A stretch of 64,000 bases of DNA, taken from Microvelia longipes (taxonomy: Eukaryota > Arthropoda > Insecta > Hemiptera > Veliidae). Shown here in pieces: positions 17,901 to 29,900 of this stretch. Within the stretch, counting starts at the first letter, position 1, and every line of letters starts with the position of its first letter. A program made the translations under genes and the position numbers. The stretch is from the NCBI GenBank assembly GCA_018340805.1, contig JACMZG010001870.1, positions 15,354,457 through 15,418,456 of the forward strand, read 5' to 3'. The notes under the pieces were generated by a model. That model did no database searches and was not told where the DNA came from. It was given only the letters and a program-made list of their open reading frames with translations.

Positions 17901-20900
17901 TCTTTTCTTACTGTTGACTGTCGGTGAGACGTTAGGAAGCTAGGTTTTGAGTCTTTTCTTACTGTTGACTGTCGGTGAGACGTTAGGAAGCTAGGTTTTG
18001 AGTCTTTTCTTACTGTTGACTGTCGGTGAGATTAGGAAGCTAGGTTGAGTCTTTTTCTTACTGTTGAGTCGGTGAGACGTTAGGAAGCTGTTTGAGTCTT
18101 TTCTTACTGTTGACTGTTGAGATGTTAGGAAGCTTTGTCTTACTGTTGACTGTCGTGAGACCTTAGGAAGCTATTTGAGTCTTTTCTACTGTTGACTGTC
18201 GGTGAGACGTTAGGAAGCTAGGTTTTGAGTCTTCTACTGTTGACTGTCAGTGAGATTTAGAAGGTTTTGAGTCTTCTTACTGTTGACTGTCGTGAGACTT
18301 AGGAAGCTAGGTTTGAGTCTTTTCTTACTGTTGACTGTCGGTGAGATTTAGGAAGCTAGGTTTTGAGTCTTCTTACTGTTGACTGTCGGTGAGACCTTAG
18401 GAAGCTAGGTTTTGAGTCTTTTCTTACTGTCGACTGTTTTAAGAGTCTTATAGCTGTCAACAGTAAGAAAAGACTCAAAACCTAGCTTCCTAACATCTCA
18501 CCTGTACTGATGAAGACCTTTAATTGTTTAAAAGCTGGTTTATTTTAAATAAATATTACATCAGTGGAGAACTTATTTTAGCGCTCATAGTTTGAATCCT
18601 GATCCTTAGCAAATTGTATTTATTTAGTATATATCATCTTATTACAGTAAACGAAATAACATCAAATTAGATTGTACAAGGTAGACTCTTGTATTCTCAT
18701 CTATAAACGCTTTTGAATTATTGTTTTTAATGTTGTTAGGATCTAGTTATAATTATGTTTATTCTTGTATTACTTTGGCTTTCCTATTCCCTATAAAAGG
18801 TAAAAGGTTTTCTCTTTTAACAGATTTTGGTTGTGTGACCTCTGATCTCCAAAGATACATGATGGTTTTTAAGATAGTATTTGCTTACAAACTAACCTAT
18901 TGATGACCATGATGGTGCTTGCCAAACATCATTTAATTGCCAGTAAAGTGCTCCCATGTTTTTGCCTTCACCTGTAGGATATACTGTACTTCTCATGCGT
19001 CTGTATGTCTCTGTTTCTGTTTGAATACCTACAGCTTGATGTATCTGAAATTTTGAAATGTGTTTGGTTTAAAAAAGACAAACTATGTCTAGATGAGAAT
19101 TTTAAATCTTAGTGAGAATAGATTATACTTTTAATCAAAGATAAAAGCAATATTGGTAATTATTAGGTGTTAACACCTATGGGAACTGGAGAATTGGTGA
19201 CCGCTGGGGATCATCAATGCCTTAACAGTATATCTAGCATACTGCAGGCTGTAAAGGTTGGAAGACTCTACTGATTCAGGCTGAAGTGAAGAATATAAGT
19301 TGTCAAATTAAAAACCTGGTGTCAGAAAAAAGTTCTGGCAGACTCAAGAAGAAATAAGAGGAAGATTTCATGAGGAAGTTTGTGTGTGCATGGCAGATAC
19401 AAGCGTTGTTGTAAAAGCTGAAGTCCTACGTGGACTCAAGCACCAAGCAGTGAGTAGACAAATATTACAGTACTTATATGCATATACATTTTTACTAATC
19501 AATTGCTCTTGTGGTCGCCACCATCACCATTTACATGTTCTCTGGTTTCTTTACATGTCTGTTTTGTCAAAAATTCTATATCAATATCAAAGATCATCAT
19601 AGATTTGTTACTCATAAATAATCACGCATTCAATTACAATAATTTGTTTCTTATGAACAAGCAATCCTGTTTATTTTAAGTTAACATTTAAAATTTATAC
19701 CTGTGAATAGTAAATATATTCCTTTAAATTCTTTGGCACTGGCAAATTAATTGGTATTTGAGTCAATAAGTAGACAAATCCATTTGGTTGATGTTGTCTG
19801 GATTTAATCCAATCAGAATGAATGTTCAAGTCTTCCGGTTTTGTTACTTCTTGCATTGTTTGGTAATGTGGAAATGACTGAATGCCATATTCAGATGTAA
19901 ATCTAGATCTAGGATAAACAGATGGGTCCCACATGTTACCTGCATAATTGTAGTAATGTACTGAAAGGAAAAAAATATGTTACTTATAGAGGAATATATG
20001 CTAATTAGTGATGTTACTGATTATTAAAGAATAAAGAAAAATACTGTACACTTTTACACGTTGTTAGCAGTAGCGGTACTTCAGATGTTAGGCTCTCCCG
20101 CCAAAATTTACCTGGGCATCTCTGGTCCTTTTTACAAAACCAACAAAGTCTTTTCTTTCTGTTGGTTTAGTATATTTAATTAAAATAAATAAATTTTGTG
20201 TATTTATAGATTGCATCAAAAAATTATTTAATCACAAACTTGTGAAGTAAATTGGAAACACTGACTTGCAAGTACCTTATGATTTTAAAGACAGTTAAGA
20301 ATATATGTATAGCCTCACATTAAATTTACTTTAGTAATATTAATAGTGTTAACTTCAACAGTCCTATGACTTGTAAAGTCATAGGACTTCACCAATTCTA
20401 GACTTAAAATTGTTTAATTCTAACAAGGTTAGAATTAAAAAAATATATATTTAATTAAATTATTTCTACCATTACATAAATTATTGTTTGCGTCCTCCAA
20501 AAAATCTTGATTGAGGGAAAAATAATTTAAATTTTTTTCTGAGTCCCCCTTGGGCTCCCCAGCGATTCTGGGTACCTAGTTCTGCCACTAGTTGTGAATA
20601 TTAATGATGCACATAGATGTTATGCTTGTATGGGTGTTGCAGCAGGAGATTTTATTGATAAAAAATTAGCTTAGCATGTTCCTTGGCCTATGATGTCCAT
20701 AATAGGCCATAATAGGCCTATGATGTCCATAATAGGCCTTGGAGAATTAATTTTAAAAGACCTTTAGAAATGATTTTGGATAAAAAGGATTAAAGTAATT
20801 GAATATGACATTGTAGAAGGATTGTTTCGGTATTTACAGAAATCATATGTGGAGGAAATGTTGCCAGTACCACAGATAAACAATAATTTAAATTGAATAC

Positions 20901-23900
20901 TAAATAGGATTGTAAGCGGGATATTGCTAAATACATTTCAAATTTTAAAACAGTTGCATTAAAATAATTGAATGTTTGAAACTAGTATAGTTGAAGTGTT
21001 TAGAGGTGGTATTTAAGTCAAAATTAAATTATATTTTGCTTCCCTGTCTCTTTTAAAGGGGGGGGGGAGGTTGTAATGAGAATAATTTGACACCCAATGT
21101 TTTTATCAAATGTGCAAAAAAGCTTTGGTAGCAATGTGGATGGATTTTAGTCCAGTTTTCTTGTCAGTCCAAACCGTTCAACATTATTAGATTACACTTG
21201 TCTCAAAAATTAAGTCCTGAGAGCAGCGAAAATGGTCAGATTTAGCATAGAAAATCCAATGTAGCATAGACATTTTGATTTTGTTTAAAAATCAACATTT
21301 TTAGAAAAGCAGTTTTTTCTTAGTATATTTTCTGGTTCTAATTTGAAGTAGTTAGATTCCGACAGGACCTCAACCACATCTAAGGCTGAAACAGTTCTTA
21401 TTGTAATAAAGATCTGAAATCATCCTGTTATGAGGGCGTTTTTTAAAATTATTGATAAAATATATTAAAGCTTAGTTTTATGTTTGGTTTTAACTTGATA
21501 AACCACAGTTTCTTTGTTAATAATTTACAATAAAATTAACATTGTATTATTCAAAATTTCCTTACCATCACCATAGTAAGAACTTTGTGGATCCGATGAT
21601 ATATATCCTTCCTTTATTGATTCTAAACCATCGGATGGGCTCGATTCTAAGTAAGTTCTTGTCGGGTCTAAAGTACTGACTATTGGTTTTATTGTATCTA
21701 CATAAAGTTCTATGTACTCCTTTTTGAACAAATCAAATTGAGGCTTGGTCCCATACCTATTGAGAAATTACCACATATATCAATTTATGTAAAAAATTAA
21801 GAAATAATTATTCTGTTTATTAGTATAGCAATATAAGAATTACAAGAAAAAGGATTAGGGTTCAAACCCTAATTATAAATTATAATACAGGACAACTCTT
21901 TCTTTTCTATTAGGGTGATTGAGCAGAGGAAAGAATGTAACCCGTTATAATGTAGCACACAGTTATAATCATTTGCCGATTTTTCCTTCAATCCTTTTGT
22001 TCCTATTGGTCAGTGTTAGATTTAGATTCACATATTTTTAAATTTGACGAAAATAAACACAATATTTGGATCTTTTACTCTTGTAAACAACATTGTGTAA
22101 CCTCCATCAATGGCAGGCAACATGACATTTGTGATATGTTAAAGTTCTCCTCCTCATAGTAACGTCACTCCGAAATGTAGCCTTGCCTTAACCCGAAATA
22201 CATGAGTGAAGTTACATGTTGATTCTATTCTTTAATGTTAATGTGTAAAATTAATTATTTTTGTCTTACCAATTTTGAGCGAGTGCTGCTTCATTTTCAT
22301 TATTTCCCGCCCATAGAACAATGCTAGGATGATGCTGTAGTCTTTTAATTTGTTGAGATATTTCAATTTTAACATTGTTTAGGAAAGTTTGGTTTGCTGG
22401 ATACATGTTGCAAGCAAACATTAAATCTTGCCATATCATTATCCCTAGTCTGTCACATTCCTGAAATGGTAGGGATTAGATTTACTTTTCCTCATTTATA
22501 TACTGTAGGTATAAAAGAAAAAGCATTGTATTGAAACAGAAATTCCAAATCCATTATTTCACCTGAATTATATTTCCATGTATTTTAAAACCTCCTGAGT
22601 AGTTTTTACTAACTTGCCTGTCTGTATGTGTTTATTCATGTTTCCCCTCTAGTAGTATCCCTTATGATGGGCCATATATTTTCACTTGTTGCATAAATTG
22701 CATACATGCTAAATACAGTTTTCTTTAAAATCAAAATAAAATTTAGCATATGTGTAGTCATATATTAGACCAACAAATGTGCCATGTTTCATCTCATTAT
22801 CAGAATTTTTTCAATTATTGAATGACATGAATACTTCTTTTAAATTCTTAAATAGTAGTAGTAATAGTATGTAGTATGTATGTTAATTGAAGTTCGGTTG
22901 AAGTATGTAGTTGAAATTCGGTACTCTTTATGTAATTAATAAGTACATTAGGTTTTATTTTAATACAGCTAGTATCTCTGGATGGGTGATGGGTGCCACT
23001 GGGAATAAAAAGGATGTTTTTACTGTCCGAGGACTAGCCAAGTAAGTCTGAAGACATATAGGAATATGAATTTAGTGATTTCCAAATTACCACTGCCTGT
23101 GTTCTTAGACAGATTTCTTAGATATAAATGTGTTTTTTTTACTTAAGGAATTGAATTTACTCATTTTCTTAGTATTGTTAAAATTGTATAACAAAAAATA
23201 TTGTTTCAAGTCCAACTTTAGATCAATTTTGTCCTTTTTTCTGAATTCCCAGGTTCTATATAATTCCTCTCCATAATTGGCTTTCTAGTTTTACCTTATA
23301 AAAGAAGTCAGATTCGTAAAGTCCACCTCCCCATACTCTCAACATATTGAAATGAGCCTTTGCTGCACTTGTCAGAAGATATCTTATTCTGGTCTGATTT
23401 ACAGATTTCTCGGGTAAAATATCACTTGGTATCCAATTACTTCCCTTAGCATAAATGTCTACATCATTAATTCTAAAATGAAAACTAAGACCTGCAAAAA
23501 TAATAATCATATTTAAGTTCTTAGATTTTATAAAATCAAAGAAACTTAAAGGGAGGACTAGGGTAGAATAGCACAGCAATAATGGGCTGGTAGCATGACA
23601 GTTCATTAGGTACCATAAAGGTACTTGCCCTTACTCTACAGTTACTAGAACTCCCCACTTCTTAACAACCCCTATCCACCTACAAATGTAAAACAATTAA
23701 ATACATTTTTTCCTTTCATATTTTTTTATGAAAATTGGGTATGGGATTTAGCCGCTAATCTCAACAAAAGGAGAAAAATGCACAGATTGCACTTCTTCAC
23801 TTTAAGTTAAGTTTGCGGCAGGTTGCTAATGTTATTATAGTTATTATTTTTTCTAAATTATCTATTATTCTCATACATCTTATATAATAAGATACTGGAA

Positions 23901-26900
23901 ACTAGAGAATTAGTTATTTGTAATAAATATTTTATAATTAAGAGGTAGTTAAAAATTGCATTTTTAAATAAAATAAAATAATTTTAAAAAAGAAATAATA
24001 ATTTTACTTTAATTTTAAAGTATATGTGCATTCAGCAGAGGAGAAAATGACATTCTACTTATAGATTAACAAAAATTGATAACATACATATTATACTTTA
24101 TTTATAAATACTAAGATTTTATATATATATATATATGCATATATGTATGTATATACACTACACACATACATATGCGTACCATAGAGGAATGTATAGTACT
24201 ACAGTGATGCGTACAAACATATAGATATGTAATATTATATGTATAATTAATTTTATAGATTTTCATGCACACACGCATCTTTTATTTAAAACAATATATT
24301 ACTTGCCTAAAAAATTGCATGTTATAGTTGATTCCATTTAACCACTAATGCATAGCTATTAGTGGTTATATCTGAGTCTCTAATGACTTTTATCATGCAA
24401 ACAAATTTAAAATGCACCCTATAAATGGCGGGCACATTTAGTGACGTCACAGTAAATCACTTTATACAACAAAGATTATTAAATATTATATGAAATAGAT
24501 AATAATTAATATTTATTTTAGGTTTAACTTAAAAAATAAGTTTTAATTCACTGTGAGGCCTCACAGTGAATAGGTTTACATAAGTTTATTTCGTAAGTTT
24601 TGCCTCACTTAAAATAAGTTCTATGTGAGGCAAAATAGTTGACAAATAATTTAATATTAACGTGAAATCAAAATTAATTCATTATGTCGCAAAAGTACCG
24701 TTGTGATACTAAACCATGATAAGACATGTTGCATCCTTCTTCTAGTAGTTGAAGTCTTTTTGAATAAAATATTATTTTTTACATTTTTTATTTTTGACTG
24801 ATTTTTAACTTTATTTTTCTTTTACCTTTAACTGTTTTATTATTTGGCAAAGGTTCCTGTATCAGTTCTACTTTTCTAAAAGCAATTGTCGTAAATTTTA
24901 TCTGCAAGTCATTGTCAGTGGAAAATGAAACTTCTAAATTGTAAAGTGGTTGCTTTCCATATCCATTTGGCCACCAAAGATCCACTTCTGTCTATTAAAA
25001 TTTAATACATAGAGTAACATAGTATTCAATGATGTAATAATTATTTTAGCGAATTTCCAAAAGGGAAAATTGAGCTAACGAGGTCAATTTAAGGTCATAG
25101 AGGAGGGAGAAGGCAATGTGATAGAAATTATGAGGTGATTAATAAAAACATTTTTTGACCTGCTGGATTATAGTCTGGAAGAGACGTCATTGCAGGAATA
25201 AATAGTAACTTTTCATTGTTGACCCCCTATACCGATTCCTGCAATGATGTCACATGTCATTCATAATTAAGTCAGGTTATAACCTCCTAATGTGTTTGGT
25301 TTGGTTACATTGAATTAAATCACCTTATAAATTTCTAACTGGAGAAGGTGGTTTTTCTGAAAAGGGGTGGGGAGACTCACTGTTTGTGATGTCATTAACC
25401 CAATTACAGGAAATTTTTCAAAAATTCACTAATCATGGATTGGACTTAAATTTTATATGCATATATTACATTATCAGCATGAGCTCCAAATTAATTGTTT
25501 GACTTATATAAATATATAACTAATATTGTGGCAGCGTGCCTCTTACAAAACTATAATCTGGTACAAGACAACAACCTAGTCACTGCATAGCAGCCACAGG
25601 GAGGAACGGTCCCCGGCATGAGTCTCTTAGGCTGCTGAGAGGCCAAGATTCTGAAGGGCTTTTGTATTAACTTAGGCCCTGTGTTTCAGTTATGTTTAAG
25701 AGCTAAAAGCGTGTTGTTAAAAGTCATTTTAAGTGAAGTTAAAATCACGTTAAGTGAAGTTTTTTGATAAATCCTCATGCATATATTAAAGATAGTTCAG
25801 GTCTATGTTGTTTGACATTACTTCTGTATAAGACAAGACCATGGAGGTTTTCTTATAAGGTATGTGTATAAAACAAATTCAAATTATCACCTAAACCATT
25901 ATAACTCATGTATTTTAATAAACTTCAATATAGTTTTCATTTTGTTAAAATTAAACTTTTATCTAACCACTTTAAGAGCTAGATTAATTCTTGATCTCTG
26001 ATTTTTCTGAATTTTCTTTAAGATTTCTGTACCTCAGTCCTAATGTATTTATTGATTTTTATTTTATAATTACCTTCTTCTTTTTCTAACCTTATCGATT
26101 GTTATGTTCATGGTCGCTTTTAAAGACATATCATTTGCATTCTGCAATTCTACTTGTTTCCCTAACTTAACAGTATTTTCAGGAAGGTGTAATATTGTCA
26201 TTAGTGTTCCTTTGATAGGTGCCTTTCTGCAGCAGGGCTCAAACCAAGCTATGATATCTATGTTAAATTCGTTTCCATTATCTTTCACTATTGTCCCTAT
26301 GTCTGAGAGTTTGGGACTCCAACATTTTTCTAAATAAACATTTTTCCTTTAAAAAATAAAAAAAGTTAATAGGATATAAAAAAGTTTAAATTTAATTTTT
26401 TTAAGTAAAATATTTATATTCATGGTGTTTTTATTGTGAAATGCATTGCTTGCAATAAATGTTGTTTTTTCCTCCTAAAAAATAATAAGCTACTCTTGTT
26501 ACTGATACCAATTTAATATTTTTGAAATATTTACTCTGAAGGGTGCACATGATAAAAATTAATTAAATACATGGCAAAATGTTGTGTTATTTATACAGGG
26601 TGTCCTCCGATAGACTTAACAATACGTGTAAGTTACAGAAAATTTTCTTTTTCGAAAAAAAAATTATTCTTGATAAAAGCTTCTGCATGTTTTCAAACTT
26701 AGGTTTATCATATTTTTATTTTATGACAATGAAACAATTTTATGAAGAATACTTTTTTTTCAAAAAGTCAATATATTAAGCCTACTTTATTTATTTTTTT
26801 TTTGAGTCTACCGTTAAAAATAAAATTTAAATTTAATTTAAAAACATACAGGAGCTTTTATCAAGACTGATTTTTTTCTGTCATTCACACGTATCGTTAA

Positions 26901-29900
26901 GTCCACCCATGGTCACCCTGTGTAATAATAAAACAACCGCTAATAATAAAAAAACATACAATACACAAGGGACTTCTTCTAAGCGGGCTGAAGGCCCGCA
27001 AAGCAGTAGACTCTGTTTTAATCTATTCTGTCATTGCTCGCTTAATAGTTTTATCTCTGATGATGGCCTTTAGCAAGGTTGAAAGTGTTTACAATAAATG
27101 TTTTATTCTATTGAGAGGCTTTTTTCATTTCTAATGATTTCGACTCAAGAAATAATAAAATGTAAACGTTTACTTACCAGATTCCCATTGAAGGAAAAGC
27201 TGGTCCCCAATCCCAGGCAAATGATGCTTGCATCTTTCTTATAAGATTTATATGGCATTCTCCTTTATAGGAAGCAGGCCAGCATTCACTTGGTATCTTA
27301 TGACTGTATTGTAATGACTGGTTTTGTGCCCATTTTATTGGACTTTCAAATCTTACTTGAAGCTCATTCTTTTCTCCATGCTGTAATTAACAATAATTAT
27401 TATTTGCTACACAAAGAAATTAACATTGTTTTAAATATTGTTCTCTAAACATACTTTCATTATCTTTTGCAATATTTTGTGTACCGTTTTTGAACATTTA
27501 CTTGGAAGAGTGTGCTCATCTCTTTGTGAGTGTATTTAAAATTCGTATTTTAATTTTCCTTTTCCTCATAGGAAAAGTATTGTGTTTTCCAAAAAAATCT
27601 GCAAGTATCCGTTTCAGGTGTTTTTAAGGACTCCTGAGTGTTTTTTTCAAAGTTGTCTGTCTGTATGTGTGTGTGTCTGTTATCATCGTACCTTCTAGTG
27701 TATTCATGCTAGATAGTTGAAACTTTGTACAAAAATCAGTCTACCTCTTTAGTTGTGCTATTTATTTACATTATAAGCACAAGCAAGCCAAAATTTAAAA
27801 TAAATAAATATATATAAATGACCTATAAAATTGAAATATTACAATATGTTAATATAAATATTGTAATATTTCAATTTTATAGGAAAAGTATTGCATTTGT
27901 GCTAGAAATACAAAAATTAGATTTTACCTGAATTAATTTCAAGTATTTTTAAGATCTCCTGAGTGGTTTCTACAGTTTTTCTGCATTTGTGTGAGTCATT
28001 GTTGCTCCCATTGTGTTAATGCTAGGGAGGAAAAACTTGGCTGTGCCGTCCAGAAAATTATTTTTCCATCAATGATTTCATTATTTCACATCCATTTGAA
28101 TTTTGGCACCCTTATAGTCGTATATAAGACCTACAGATTTCCCAAATTTTCTCATTGTCATCATTTGTTTAATTTTTATGAAATGACATTTATGGCCCTT
28201 TTTTTATAAAATACAAAAATCGTGCAATTAAGTTGCAAATTTGCACATGTGTATTGCTTTATAATTAAAACATTCTTTTAATAGGCTTAGTTTGTCCACA
28301 GTTTTTGTCCAATCTCTTGTCTCATGCAGCATCCAGCGAGGTCATCATGTACATGGATGACAATGTGGGGGTAATAAACCTGATTTTTTTACTTTCTAAG
28401 GCACTGAGTGGTTTTTTTAAATAAAATATTACTCAATGGTCTGAGGATGATCATAGCAAATCCGATTATACAAGGAAAAGTTCCCAGGTATTCTGTATTT
28501 TTTTTGTCAAGTTGTCTAGTGCTTTATGGTAGTTTTTTAAATAAGTATATAATCATGTATATTTATTCTATAAACTCTCTTAGCATGCTCATCTATCAAT
28601 GAACCTCTTACCTTTATTATTCGAGGGTCTATATTAAATCTGTATCTAACAAACATATTTTCACTCGATCCAATATAATTTTTATTGAGGTAAATTTTAG
28701 CTATTGTGTCGATTCCTTCAAAAACTAAACTAATTTCTTGATCCTTGCTTTCATCATTGTAGTACATAAAATTTGTCGTGTATACCCAGTTATCATAACC
28801 TACCCACCTGAATGATTCATCATTAAATCTGAAAATAAAGTCAACAAAACCCTTATGTATTACATGCTTTCTCTAATTATGTTGTTTGTGTGTATTTCTT
28901 GTCAAATCTAGAAATACGCAATCTCACACACCAATAAATATTTTAGATTAAAACTTGATAAAAAAATTAACATTAGGTGTGCGGAACTTTGTGCCAGAGT
29001 TTACATTATACATTTATACCATATGTATAAAGGAAGAGTATTGTGTGTACCCAAAAAATCCGGCAGTTTATCTGAATTATCCATTTTAGGGGTTTTTAAG
29101 ACCTTATGAATGGTTTCACAAAGTTTTCTGTATTTATGTTTGTGTGTTATTATCACAGCTATATATTTTGGAGAATTAAAACTTGGTAAAACAATCAACC
29201 TTAACGTCTAGTTTACTATACGAAAAATAATTGTTTTAGAACATCATTAACTGGCTAAACTGTTTTTAGTCAGACGTTTTTTCTATGAGATCTACAACTT
29301 CATCCTCTGATTGCTTATACTTTAACCTAATATCACCAAATATGTGTTACTTTGTACCTGTATAGTATATCCTCCTTTAAGACTCCAGCATTTCTTAGAT
29401 CAGTGTAAACTCCTCCAGGAACACTTCCCCGCACACTTATACCTGTGATAAATTTTGACAGCTTTTTTAATTAAAAGTAAAAACTCTAAAGGAATTGAAA
29501 ACACACCTTTCTCTTATTTTATTCAATATAATTAATGTGTTTCTATTCTGCTTTAAATGTGATCTAACAGAGTTTAGGAAACAGCCAAGTAGGATTTTTA
29601 AATTAGGATTATAGGAGTGATGAGAATGGCTTCATCTCAGGCGTAGCAAAGTGCAATTCTGATAGTGCACTAAGGCAAGCGGCAAAATATCCTCAGGAAA
29701 TTCTTAAACATTAGTCACCTTACCACCAACTCTAGGGTGCCAGCGTATCTTAAATCTAAAATATCACTAGGCAGGTACAAGTTTTGGCCAGTTTAAGGAA
29801 ACTTACCAAGAAAGCTGACTTGTGATACTAGTGATAAGACGTACACTATACATCTGGGATACTCTGACTTGTGATTATAAGACAGAAGCTATTTATTTGA

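Noticed and set aside
17935..18440. CRISPR-like array of regular repeats
   Set aside because: Units are contiguous without unique spacers and the DNA is eukaryotic, so it is a minisatellite.
26104..26337. Plus-strand 77-aa frame
   Set aside because: It is the antisense shadow of MANBA exon 5.
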